60,259 nucleotides of DNA from Flavobacterium sp. (GTDB lineage Bacteria > Bacteroidota > Bacteroidia > Flavobacteriales > Flavobacteriaceae): positions 1 to 60,259 of the forward strand of contig NZ_JAIXRZ010000059.1 of the NCBI RefSeq assembly GCF_027484945.1. Reading direction: 5' to 3'. The translations under genes were made by a program, and so were the position numbers. Position 1 is the stretch's first letter, and the number at the start of each line of letters is the position of its first letter. This document shows, in pieces, positions 1 through 8,013 of the stretch. Under the pieces are notes generated by a model, which saw only the letters and a list, made by a program, of their open reading frames with translations, was not told where the DNA came from and did no database searches.

Positions 1-855
1 ACAATAGGCCGAAATAAAAATTTAATACCCGGAGAGGTTATTGCTGCAATTATCAATGGAACGGAAGAATTGATTGATGAATTGCGGCAGTATGGCGTTA
101 CCATCCATTCTACTGGGGGAGAAACAGCCGATGTAGGGGACTTGGTGCGAACCATTATCGTTGATTCAACGGTTACCGCTCGAATGAAACGGAATGAAGT
201 AATCGATAATGCCAATATTCAACCGGGTAATGTAATTGTAGGTTTGGCGAGCTTTGGACAGGCAACGTATGAAAAGGAATACAACGGTGGAATGGGTAGT
301 AACGGACTCACTTCGGCCCGGCATGATGTGTTCTCCCATGATTTAACAACACTATTTCCCGAAAGTTATGATCCTGCTGTACCCGATGAATTGGTTTATT
401 CTGGTACTGTTGGCTTAACCGATACTGTTTCAGGATCTCCGCTGAATGCTGGAAAATTAGTGCTATCACCAACCCGAACTTATGCGCCAGTTATAAAAGC
501 GATTATAGAAACCATTGGATCGCAGCAAATAAACGGGATGGTACACTGCAGTGGAGGAGCTCAAACAAAAGTCCTGCATTTTGTCGATAAGGTTCATGTG
601 ATTAAAGACAATCTATTTCCAGTCCCGCCTTTGTTTCAGTTAATTCAAGAACAATCCAAAACCGATTGGAAAGAAATGTATCAAGTATTCAATTGTGGAC
701 ACCGAATGGAACTGTATGTACAACCCGAAATCGTTGATACAGTAATTGCAATTGCTAAGCGTTTTGGAATAGAAGCACAACAAATCGGTAGGGTAGAAGC
801 ATCCGAAACTAAAAAATTAACAATTCAATCTCCTTACGGAACATTTCAATATTAA
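1..855 (+). CDS. purM: Phosphoribosylformylglycinamidine cyclo-ligase (AIR synthetase), 5' part cut off by window edge
   Basis: The reading frame is open from base 1, so the N-terminal part lies outside the window; the stop codon is at 853-855. PurM closes the imidazole ring of FGAM using ATP to give AIR, the fifth step of purine synthesis, in the cytoplasm. The visible part has the family's glycine-rich signature HSTGGETADVGDLVRT, a GLASFGQATYEKEYNGGMGS segment, the central LVLSPTRTYAPV helix and the GMVHCSGGAQTKVL motif of the C-terminal AIRS domain. A small unknown gene follows after 3 bases. guaA, another purine gene, lies about 5.6 kb away but is not in the same operon. Confidence 0.9.
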   Translation, partial: TIGRNKNLIPGEVIAAIINGTEELIDELRQYGVTIHSTGGETADVGDLVRTIIVDSTVTARMKRNEVIDNANIQPGNVIVGLASFGQATYEKEYNGGMGSNGLTSARHDVFSHDLTTLFPESYDPAVPDELVYSGTVGLTDTVSGSPLNAGKLVLSPTRTYAPVIKAIIETIGSQQINGMVHCSGGAQTKVLHFVDKVHVIKDNLFPVPPLFQLIQEQSKTDWKEMYQVFNCGHRMELYVQPEIVDTVIAIAKRFGIEAQQIGRVEASETKKLTIQSPYGTFQY

Positions 856-858
856 GGA

Positions 859-1290
859 ATGATAATAGATCCAAAAAATGGCATCGCCGGTTTGTTGTTC
901 GGAATGCAAACCCAACAGGTAGAATCTATTTTGGGAGCACCTGATCGCCAGTATCGGGATGAAGATGAAAATATAATTTATTTATATTCGGCCCATAAAT
1001 TACGGTTGACGTTCTACGCCGACGAAGCATTTCGATTGGGCTATGCAATTACATCAAATAAGCAGGCTACGCTACTGGGGCATACTGTAATTGGTAAACC
1101 CTTGGATGAAATTCTAGAAGTTTTACCTTTTAAATCATGGGAAAGAGAGGATTTTGATTCCGTTACCAATCATTTTAACGAATCCAATTGGTTGACGCTC
1201 CAATCAGAATATGGTGAAGTAATTCGTGTCGAAATTGGAGCCATGATTGATGAGGTTACCGATGCTTTTCTATGGCGATTTAAAGTATAA
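859..1290 (+). CDS. Hypothetical protein, possibly co-transcribed with purM
   Basis: Unrecognised 143-residue soluble protein with no signal peptide or membrane segment. It starts 3 bases after the purM stop, so it is probably translated from the same mRNA. The protein looks like two similar halves: residues about 8-65 begin GIAGLLFGMQTQQVESILG and run into short strands, and residues about 73-130 begin HTVIGKPLDEILEVL and do the same. Each half reads as a Gly turn, an amphipathic helix and then beta strands. This pattern is seen in small helix-sheet domains used for binding. No catalytic motif is visible and no function is assigned. Confidence 0.7.
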   Translation: MIIDPKNGIAGLLFGMQTQQVESILGAPDRQYRDEDENIIYLYSAHKLRLTFYADEAFRLGYAITSNKQATLLGHTVIGKPLDEILEVLPFKSWEREDFDSVTNHFNESNWLTLQSEYGEVIRVEIGAMIDEVTDAFLWRFKV

Positions 1291-1293
1291 AAT

Positions 1294-1322
1294 TTAAAAA
1301 GGCAGCCGTAAATGACTGCCTC
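1294..1322. terminator. Intrinsic terminator between converging genes
   Basis: AGGCAG (1300-1305) pairs with CTGCCT (1316-1321). On the minus strand the stem is followed by a T-run, so it ends the isomerase operon. On the plus strand it follows the 859-1290 gene by a few bases and may act both ways. Confidence 0.7.
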
Positions 1323-1328
1323 TAGGTA

Positions 1329-2417
1329 TTATTTGGTGTTGATTTTTAACAATTCAACTTCAAAAATCAAATCGGCTTTAGGAGGTATTACCCCACCAGC
1401 ACCACGATCACCATAGGCCAGTTGATAGGGAATGTAAAATTTGTATTTTGAACCTTCGGGCATTAATTGTACTCCTTCAGTCCAACCTTTAATAACCTGA
1501 TTCAAACCAAAATCAATCGGTTGCCCGCGTTGTACGCTACTGTCAAAAATCTTTCCATCGGTAAGCATACCGGTATAGTGTACCTTTACATTGCTTGTTG
1601 CTAACGGTTTTTCACCCGTTCCTTCTTGTAAAACAATATAGCGAAGACCACTTGGAGTTACGTTACCCTTTTCAGTAAATTCTTTGAGCACTACTGCATT
1701 CGCAGCTTGACGCGCAGCTTCTGCTTTTTGTTCTTCGGCAGCAATTGCATTATAATAGTCTGCAAATACCTTCGGCGCGTCAAAGGCTTTGGCTGCTGCA
1801 CCATTACGCATAATCGTAATTGTTTGAATTGCATCATTTTGAACAATTGCATTCACAACATCTTGACCTGTTATGATTTTACCAAAAATGGTATGTTTAC
1901 CATTTAGCCAACTCGTTTCTTTATGGGTGATAAAAAATTGGGATCCATTGGTCTTCGGACCAGCATTAGCCATAGCCAAAATACCAGGTCCTGTGAATGT
2001 GTCTTCCGTGATTTCATCCTTAAATGCATAACCAGGTCCGCCCGAACCGTTGCCCAGTGGATCACCCCCTTGAATCATGAAATCTTTAATCACACGGTGA
2101 AATAATAAACCGTCATAGAATTTTTTTCCTTTGTAATTTTCAGAAACAAAAGGATGCGTACCTTCCGCGAGAGCCACAAAATTGGCAACAGTAATCGGTG
2201 TTTTTTGGTAATACAATTCCAAAAGCATTTTTCCTTTTGGTGTTTGAATTTCTGCAAATAATCCCTCTTTTGCTGCGGTAGTAGCCGCTTTAGTTGGGGT
2301 AGAGCTCGCTTTTACGGCGACTTTAGTTGTTTTCGGTGCAGTTTTTTTAGGCGCTTGTGCTTGCAATAATCCGGTACTCAATAGGAATATTCCAATCCAT
2401 TTTAACATCATTTTCAT
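1329..2417 (-). CDS. Exported peptidyl-prolyl isomerase, cyclophilin + FKBP fusion
   Basis: About 362 residues. The chosen ATG at 2417 gives a clean signal peptide (MKMMLKWIGIFLLSTGLLQA); an upstream in-frame start at 2462 would overlap the previous gene by 26 bp and spoil the signal. A Lys/Ala/Thr-rich linker precedes a cyclophilin domain (about 50-210) with FHRVIKDFMIQGGDP, GPGILAMANAG and NGSQFFIT. It is followed by a charged helix and an FKBP domain (about 258-362) with VHYTGMLTDGKIFDSS and [13 protein letters not shown]. Both domains catalyse proline isomerisation, so this is probably a periplasmic folding factor. It is the last gene of a likely operon nrnA-like/gldI/isomerase/isomerase, 19 bp after its neighbour. 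Confidence 0.9.
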   Translation of the reverse strand: MKMMLKWIGIFLLSTGLLQAQAPKKTAPKTTKVAVKASSTPTKAATTAAKEGLFAEIQTPKGKMLLELYYQKTPITVANFVALAEGTHPFVSENYKGKKFYDGLLFHRVIKDFMIQGGDPLGNGSGGPGYAFKDEITEDTFTGPGILAMANAGPKTNGSQFFITHKETSWLNGKHTIFGKIITGQDVVNAIVQNDAIQTITIMRNGAAAKAFDAPKVFADYYNAIAAEEQKAEAARQAANAVVLKEFTEKGNVTPSGLRYIVLQEGTGEKPLATSNVKVHYTGMLTDGKIFDSSVQRGQPIDFGLNQVIKGWTEGVQLMPEGSKYKFYIPYQLAYGDRGAGGVIPPKADLIFEVELLKINTK

Positions 2418-2436
2418 GGTAATTGTCAATTTAATA

Positions 2437-3552
2437 TTAAGGTTTATCAACTTGTATTTCAAATAGTATATCGGTATTTGGTGGAATTACATCACCGGCA
2501 CCACTTTCACCATAGGCCAATTTTGAAGGAATGAATAATACCGCTTTTTCACCGTATTTTAATAATCCAACACCTTCTGTAAATCCAGGAATTGCAGCTG
2601 AATTGTCTCCCACTTTTAAAGGAAGAGGTGCATAGGCTTGCATCGCGTCTTTTTGGGCGTTATATTGACCAAATTTGCGTGCGGTTTCCCGATTGCTGGT
2701 ATCAAATAACTTGCCATTTTCGAAAAATCCCGAATAATGAACACTTACGGCATCTCCTAATTTCGGTTTTTCACCTTTGCTTGGAGTTACAATAAAGTAG
2801 GCCAAACCACTTTTAGTTGTAATTGCTTTTGATCGTATAGATTGAAAATAAGCTTGTTGCTCTGCTTGATAAACCTTTAAATTGGCTTTGTCAATTGTCG
2901 CTTGTTTTTTTTGACGTTCAGCTTCAACTTTAAAGTAATTGGAAAATACTTTAACCGCATCAAATTTTTTGGCATCTTCCCCATTGCGAATAATGGTAAC
3001 CGCAATAATTTTATCAAATTGCTTAATAGAATTTACTACATCCATGCCCTTTCCAATAACTTTTCCAAAAATCGTATGTTTATTATCAAGCCATGGAGTA
3101 GGAACAATCGTGATAAAAAATTGACTGCTATTGGTGGCAGCACCTGAATTGGCCATCGCTAATAATCCGCCTTGGTCAAACTTTAGATCAGAAAATTCGT
3201 CTTTAAATTTATACCCTGCATCACCAGAACCGGTTCCATCCGGATCACCCCCTTGAATCATAAAATCCTCGGCATCGCCGTTGTTTTTTGAAATCACACG
3301 ATGCCAGCGCGTATTATCATAAACATTTTTCTCTTTCAACGCTTCACGTACAAATGGATTGGTCCCTTCGGCTAACGTGATAAAATTGGCTACCGTTACA
3401 GGTGCTTTTTGATAATCCAATGAAGCGATTATTGTCCCTTTGTCGGTTTCAATTTCGGCGTAAATACCGTCTTTTAAGTCGGCATGTTCATTTTTACAGC
3501 CGCTTAGTCCAATTGTGATTAGTGCGAGTAGTATCCCAAATCGTGTTTTCAT
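2437..3552 (-). CDS. Lipoprotein peptidyl-prolyl isomerase, cyclophilin + FKBP fusion
   Basis: 371 residues with a lipoprotein signal peptide ending LSGC (Cys19), so it is predicted to be membrane-anchored on the periplasmic side. The cyclophilin domain (about 27-195) carries DFMIQGGDPDGTGSG and NSSQFFITIVPTPWLDNKHT. The FKBP domain (about 245-371) carries VHYSGFFENGKLFDTS and AYGESGAGDVIPP, with an insertion of roughly 25 residues between the first strand pair and the GFTEG motif. It is a paralogue of the downstream 1329-2417 gene and of the cytoplasmic protein at 39326. It lies 8 bp after gldI and is probably co-transcribed; clients are unknown. Confidence 0.9.
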   Translation of the reverse strand: MKTRFGILLALITIGLSGCKNEHADLKDGIYAEIETDKGTIIASLDYQKAPVTVANFITLAEGTNPFVREALKEKNVYDNTRWHRVISKNNGDAEDFMIQGGDPDGTGSGDAGYKFKDEFSDLKFDQGGLLAMANSGAATNSSQFFITIVPTPWLDNKHTIFGKVIGKGMDVVNSIKQFDKIIAVTIIRNGEDAKKFDAVKVFSNYFKVEAERQKKQATIDKANLKVYQAEQQAYFQSIRSKAITTKSGLAYFIVTPSKGEKPKLGDAVSVHYSGFFENGKLFDTSNRETARKFGQYNAQKDAMQAYAPLPLKVGDNSAAIPGFTEGVGLLKYGEKAVLFIPSKLAYGESGAGDVIPPNTDILFEIQVDKP

Positions 3553-3560
3553 AGTAAGTT

Positions 3561-4115
3561 TTATTTGTTTTCGGGTCGGAAATCAGTAAGCGTTACGCGG
3601 CAGATGATGGGTTCGTTGGTGCCAATTCTTCGGTCGTCTCCGTGGTACCCATAGGCCAAGTGCGAGGGGAATAAAAAAGTAACGGTTTCATTTTTTCGCA
3701 TCAATTTCAAGCCATGTTGGAGTCCGGTAATAATAGTTTGTTTATCCACACGATAGGTTTGCCCTTTTAGTTCCAGATCGGAATAAATTACTTTTCCATC
3801 TAAATCTTTTATTTCATAATCGAAATAGGCTATATCTCCTTTTTTGGGGTGAAGTGTGTCGGTGGAGTTTTTATTTTCATAATAGTACCAGTAGCCTTTT
3901 TTTGAAGCAATGTACTGAATACCCTTGTTGTTTTTAATGATCGAGTCTATTTTGGTTTCTTCTTTTCGAATTAATTTTTTATTCCGTTCAACCGAAGCCT
4001 TCATAAAAGCTCCTGAAGAATGCGAAACAGGGCGACGTGCTTGTTGTTGTTGACACGAAAGCAGTGAAAAGAAAAGTAATGCAAAAGCGATTATGGGGAG
4101 CTTAATTTTTTTCAT
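3561..4115 (-). CDS. gldI: Gliding motility-associated peptidyl-prolyl isomerase GldI
   Basis: 184-residue lipoprotein: the signal peptide ends LLSC with Cys21, followed by a Gln/Arg-rich tether, a charged helix (residues about 40-65) and one FKBP domain (about 90-184) with GDIAYFDYEIKDLDGKVIYS, GLQHGLKLM and FLFPSHLAYGY. GldI of gliding Flavobacteriia has this size and layout. It is thought to fold exported gliding/T9SS components, which fits the T9SS cargo genes elsewhere in the window. It sits 8-10 bp from both neighbours in a minus-strand operon. Assignment as GldI rather than a generic FKBP lipoprotein rests on length, lipobox and neighbourhood. Confidence 0.85.
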   Translation of the reverse strand: MKKIKLPIIAFALLFFSLLSCQQQQARRPVSHSSGAFMKASVERNKKLIRKEETKIDSIIKNNKGIQYIASKKGYWYYYENKNSTDTLHPKKGDIAYFDYEIKDLDGKVIYSDLELKGQTYRVDKQTIITGLQHGLKLMRKNETVTFLFPSHLAYGYHGDDRRIGTNEPIICRVTLTDFRPENK

Positions 4116-4124
4116 ACCGTAAAT

Positions 4125-5129
4125 TTAAGGTTGAATTTCTTTAACGAGTTGTTCAAAACGCAAGATGGTGTTTTCTAGTGTATCGGTTGATTTCCCTCCG
4201 GCAGCATTGATATGTCCACCACCATAAAAATACTTACGTGCAAATTGGTTTACATCAAAAGTGCCTTGCGATCGGAATGAGATTTTGATAATACCTTCAT
4301 CCTTATTTTCGATAAAAATTGCCGTAAAATGTATGCCTTTTATAGTCAATCCATAATTAACAATACCTTCAGTGTCGCCTTTTACATGATTAAAATGCGT
4401 TAATTCTTCTTGACTTAACGTAGTATACGAGGTATGATATTCTGGAAGAACTTTTAAATTTTGCAAAGCACGTCCCATCAATTGCAGGCGGTCGTAGGAG
4501 TTGTTATCAAAAAGCAACGTGGGTATTTCGGTATTGGGTACACCTAAGTCGATTAAATCAGCTACAATACGGTGGGTTGTTCCTGTGGTTTTAGGATAAC
4601 GAAATTGTCCAGAATCGGTCATAATCCCTGTATATAAACACGTAGCAATTGTTTTATCAAGTAAATCTTTTTTATCTAAATTGGCTATAAAATGATAGAT
4701 CATTTCACAAGTGGAACCAAAGGAAGTATCAGAAAAGACATAGTTTGCATAGGTTCCGGGCAATTCATGATGGTCGATCATGACTTTTGGAGCGGTTATC
4801 GAATCCAGTACATATTCCATTTCACCTGTGCGCGACAAGGTATTAAAGTCGAGCGTAAATATAAGTTCTTGTGATTCCAAAAAACGGGCTATTTCGTGGC
4901 GGTCGTTTTCATAGATCATCACTTCATTACTACCGGGAAGCCAAGCTAAAAAATCGGGAAAATCATTAGGCGAAATAACTTGGGTTTCGTGTCCCATTTT
5001 TCTTAGAAAATAGGAAAGTCCTAAAGTTGATCCCATAGCATCTCCATCGGGATTACGGTGTGGGATTATGGCAATTTTTTTGGGTTGCGCCAACAATGCT
5101 TTTAATTCCTGGAATTCTTTTTCATTCAT
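4125..5129 (-). CDS. DHH/DHHA1 phosphoesterase, NrnA-like oligoribonuclease / pAp phosphatase
   Basis: 334 residues. The N-terminal DHH domain shows the metal-binding motifs HRNPDGDAMGS (from residue 24) and DHHELPG (about 119). The C-terminal DHHA1 domain ends with the nucleic-acid-binding GGGHINAAGG motif. NrnA enzymes degrade 2-5 nt RNAs and dephosphorylate 3'-phosphoadenosine 5'-phosphate in the cytoplasm. It is the first gene of the operon that continues into gldI (9 bp gap). A near-consensus -7 element, TACCTTCG (5136-5143, minus strand), sits just upstream. The exact substrate cannot be decided from sequence alone. Confidence 0.87.
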   Translation of the reverse strand: MNEKEFQELKALLAQPKKIAIIPHRNPDGDAMGSTLGLSYFLRKMGHETQVISPNDFPDFLAWLPGSNEVMIYENDRHEIARFLESQELIFTLDFNTLSRTGEMEYVLDSITAPKVMIDHHELPGTYANYVFSDTSFGSTCEMIYHFIANLDKKDLLDKTIATCLYTGIMTDSGQFRYPKTTGTTHRIVADLIDLGVPNTEIPTLLFDNNSYDRLQLMGRALQNLKVLPEYHTSYTTLSQEELTHFNHVKGDTEGIVNYGLTIKGIHFTAIFIENKDEGIIKISFRSQGTFDVNQFARKYFYGGGHINAAGGKSTDTLENTILRFEQLVKEIQP

Positions 5130-5186
5130 AGGTTGCGAAGGTACTAAATTTTACGAAATAAAAGAGGAATTCAGATGATTAGACGA

Positions 5187-5558
5187 TTAGTTTTGGGATA
5201 ACCACAAGCCAAGATAAACAGCAGCGATTCCTATTCCTACACTTCCCAAGGAGTAAATCAAAGCAGTAGCCCATTGGTGTTGTTGTATCAATTGAATATT
5301 CTCCAGGCTAAAAGCGGAAAAAGTAGTATAGCCACCACAAAATCCGGTTACTAAAAACCATTTCAAATTGGATTCTATTAACGCATTTTTAGTTAAATAA
5401 CCCACAATTAAACCCATTAGTAAACAACCAATCCCGTTGGTTAGAAACGTGGCAAGTGGAAATGAAATTGCAACTTTTTTTTGAATCCCAATACTCGTTA
5501 GATAACGTAAAATACTGCCAATGGCCCCGCCAAGTCCAATATAAATTAGTGTTTTCAT
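5187..5558 (-). CDS. crcB: Fluoride ion channel CrcB/Fluc
   Basis: 123 residues with four hydrophobic segments, the usual size for a dual-topology fluoride exporter. Visible signatures are GGAIGSILRYLTS near the N-terminus, FLTNGIGCLLMG with the conserved Asn, and GFCGGYTTFSAFSLE, which carries the Thr/Phe residues that line the pore. It expels fluoride from the cytoplasm. I looked for a fluoride riboswitch in 5559-5741 and did not recognise one, so regulation is unknown. It lies 57 bp upstream of the nrnA-like gene on the same strand and may be a separate unit. Confidence 0.9.
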   Translation of the reverse strand: MKTLIYIGLGGAIGSILRYLTSIGIQKKVAISFPLATFLTNGIGCLLMGLIVGYLTKNALIESNLKWFLVTGFCGGYTTFSAFSLENIQLIQQHQWATALIYSLGSVGIGIAAVYLGLWLSQN

Positions 5559-5716
5559 AAAAATAACTTACGTAAAGTGGTAGTGTTAATCGTAACGACC
5601 AAGGTACTATTTTTTTATAAATCCCACAGTATTCAAGAGATGAATCAATTTATAACGTTTATCCCTCCTATGAATGCTTTAAATAAAAGAATTTAAATTG
5701 TTCCAATTAAATACGA

Positions 5717-5724
5717 TATATTTG
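5717..5724 (+). promoter_or_regulatory. Putative promoter -7 element (TATATTTG) for the methyltransferase
   Basis: Matches the Bacteroidota consensus TAnnTTTG, with a TTG at 5698-5700 sixteen bases upstream. The gene starts 17 bases after the element. Confidence 0.5.
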
Positions 5725-5741
5725 AAAAAACGAATAGAGCA

Positions 5742-6311
5742 ATGCTACAACGATCTTGGAAAAATAAACTAAAATGGTTTCGAAAGCGATTTACTTGGAA
5801 TTATAAATATGCCATCGGCAAATGGAATGCTATGGGAAAAGAAACCGAGCGCTATGAAACTATTGTAGATTTTATCAAAAAAACAGGAATTGCACAACCA
5901 CGTATTTTGGATTTGGGTTGTGGCTATGGTGCTTTATTGGATTATTTAACCCCCGATTCCTATTCCGATTACCTTGGAGTCGATTTATCGCATACGGCTA
6001 TTTTAAAGGCAAAAGCAAAAAAATATCCCAAAGCAAATTTTAAAGTAGCCGATTTACATGCATTTACACCCAATGGAATGTATGATGTTATCCTATTTAA
6101 TGAAGTTTTGTATTATTTGGATAATCGCAATGCTTTGGTGGCGCATTTTGTACAATTTGCCAATCCCAATGCAACACTTATCGTTTCGTTATACAATTTA
6201 AAAGAAGAAATTGTAATCGAATTATCCCAAAGTTATCACTTGTTGGAAACTAAAGTGGTCAACGAGACAGCCCGAACTATTGTGTGGGGTATCCATTGGT
6301 TTCGTCTGTAA
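5742..6311 (+). CDS. Class I SAM-dependent methyltransferase
   Basis: 189 residues with a basic N-terminus (many Arg/Lys/Trp in the first 25). The SAM-binding motif I is ILDLGCGYGALLDYL (about residues 55-69), and the acidic end of strand 2 is GVDLSHTAI. Motif II is YDVILFNEVLYYL. No substrate-specific domain is recognisable, so the methyl acceptor is unknown; small-molecule and protein acceptors both fit. It stands alone between crcB (divergent) and guaA and has its own promoter-like element. Confidence 0.8.
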   Translation: MLQRSWKNKLKWFRKRFTWNYKYAIGKWNAMGKETERYETIVDFIKKTGIAQPRILDLGCGYGALLDYLTPDSYSDYLGVDLSHTAILKAKAKKYPKANFKVADLHAFTPNGMYDVILFNEVLYYLDNRNALVAHFVQFANPNATLIVSLYNLKEEIVIELSQSYHLLETKVVNETARTIVWGIHWFRL

Positions 6312-6393
6312 TTAGGGTAAAAACCAACCTGTATCGGTTGATAAAAATTATTTTTTTAGCTAGTTCCAGTGCGAGAATACGGCATAAAATGTC

Positions 6394-6401
6394 TAATTTT
6401 G
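6394..6401 (+). promoter_or_regulatory. Putative promoter -7 element (TAATTTTG) for guaA
   Basis: Exact match to TAnnTTTG, 58 bases before the chosen guaA start. No clear -33 TTTG was found at the expected distance. Confidence 0.45.
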
Positions 6402-6458
6402 CATGCGTTTTAAGGAATGAATTCATCTTTTTTTAAAACTAAGGCAACACAACTATAT

Positions 6459-7988
6459 ATGCAACACAACGTACTTATTTTAGATTTTGGCTCGCAATAC
6501 ACTCAGTTAATTGCACGAAGGGTTCGCGAACTCAATATTTTTTGTGAAATCTTCCCATTTAATCAAATTCCAAGCGACCTCTCAAGCTATAAAGCGGTCA
6601 TTCTTTCTGGTAGTCCATATTCTGTTCGTGCAGATGATGCGCCCCATCCGGACTTGACTCAAATTCGAGGTAAATTGCCCCTGTTAGCAGTGTGCTATGG
6701 TGCTCAATATTTAGCGCATTTTAATGGTGGTGAAGTGGCACCAAGTGCTATTCGTGAATACGGCCGGGCCAATTTAACGTACATCAATGATGAAGACGAT
6801 TTTTTTGAAGAGATTGCGCTGAATTCGCAAGTATGGATGAGCCATAGCGATACGATCAAACAATTGCCTACCAATGGAGTGCGTTTGGCAAGTACTAAAG
6901 ATGTTGAAAATGCCGCTTATCGAATTGTGGGCGAAAAAACGTATGCAATACAATTCCATCCAGAAGTATATCACTCAACGGATGGTAAACAATTGTTGGC
7001 TAATTTTTTAGTTAAAATCGCTGAAGTTCCACAAACGTTCACCCCCAATGCTTTTGTTGAAGAATGTGTAGAAGGAATTCGGGAACAAGTAAAGAATGAT
7101 AAAGTTGTACTCGGTTTGTCAGGTGGAGTTGATTCTACGGTAGCCGCGGTACTTTTAAATAAAGCGATAGGTGCAAATTTGTATTGCATCTTTGTTAATA
7201 ACGGGTTACTCCGTAAAAATGAGTTTGAAAATGTATTGAAGCAATACCAAGGAATGGGGCTCAATGTAAAAGGGGTAGATGCTTCGGCACGTTTTTTGTC
7301 TGAATTAGAAGGGATTAGTGATCCCGAGACAAAGCGAAAAACGATTGGTCGGGTATTCATTGAAGTATTTGATGATGAAGCCAATCAATTGACGGATGTT
7401 AAATGGCTGGCTCAAGGTACAATTTACCCCGATGTTATTGAATCGGTATCGGTTAAAGGACCATCGGCTACCATTAAGTCCCATCACAATGTTGGGGGAT
7501 TGCCCGATTTTATGAAATTACAAATTGTGGAGCCGCTACGGATGTTATTTAAAGATGAAGTTCGCCGTGTAGGTGCTACCCTTGGAATTGATCCTGAGTT
7601 GTTAGGAAGGCATCCATTTCCAGGACCCGGATTGTCAATTCGAATCTTAGGGGATATTACCCCCGAAAAAGTGCGTATTTTGCAAGAGGTAGATGCTATT
7701 TTTATTGATGGTTTGAAAACGCATGGTTTGTATAATAAAGTGTGGCAAGCGGGTGCGATTTTGCTCCCGGTTAATAGTGTTGGAGTTATGGGTGATGAAC
7801 GTACTTACGAAAAGGTAGTTGCTTTACGTGCTGTGGAGTCTACCGATGGGATGACCGCAGATTGGGTACATTTGCCTTATGATTTTTTAATGAAAATTTC
7901 CAATGAAATCATCAATAAGGTGAAAGGGGTAAACCGTGTGGTTTATGATATCAGTTCAAAACCTCCCGCCACTATTGAATGGGAATAG
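6459..7988 (+). CDS. guaA: GMP synthase (glutamine-hydrolysing)
   Basis: 509 residues from ATG 6459, the usual family length; an in-frame ATG at 6417 would add 14 residues unlike the family N-terminus. The class I glutamine amidotransferase domain (1-190) has [19 protein letters not shown], the nucleophile Cys79 in [10 protein letters not shown], and QFHPEVYHS. The ATP pyrophosphatase domain has the PP-loop [11 protein letters not shown], and the C-terminal dimerisation domain ends PPATIEWE. It converts XMP to GMP using ATP and glutamine in the cytoplasm. The next gene starts 25 bp downstream and may be co-transcribed. Confidence 0.96.
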   Translation: MQHNVLILDFGSQYTQLIARRVRELNIFCEIFPFNQIPSDLSSYKAVILSGSPYSVRADDAPHPDLTQIRGKLPLLAVCYGAQYLAHFNGGEVAPSAIREYGRANLTYINDEDDFFEEIALNSQVWMSHSDTIKQLPTNGVRLASTKDVENAAYRIVGEKTYAIQFHPEVYHSTDGKQLLANFLVKIAEVPQTFTPNAFVEECVEGIREQVKNDKVVLGLSGGVDSTVAAVLLNKAIGANLYCIFVNNGLLRKNEFENVLKQYQGMGLNVKGVDASARFLSELEGISDPETKRKTIGRVFIEVFDDEANQLTDVKWLAQGTIYPDVIESVSVKGPSATIKSHHNVGGLPDFMKLQIVEPLRMLFKDEVRRVGATLGIDPELLGRHPFPGPGLSIRILGDITPEKVRILQEVDAIFIDGLKTHGLYNKVWQAGAILLPVNSVGVMGDERTYEKVVALRAVESTDGMTADWVHLPYDFLMKISNEIINKVKGVNRVVYDISSKPPATIEWE

Positions 7989-8013
7989 TATAAACCTTCC
8001 TAAAAATAAAATT

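Noticed and set aside
5173..5190. Two near copies ATGATTAGACGATTAG beside the crcB stop codon, possibly a third heptamer-type array
   Set aside because: Only two copies, spaced eight bases rather than seven, and on the opposite strand to the other arrays; chance is enough.
5559..5741. Fluoride riboswitch upstream of crcB
   Set aside because: The expected conserved pseudoknot motifs were not seen in either orientation.
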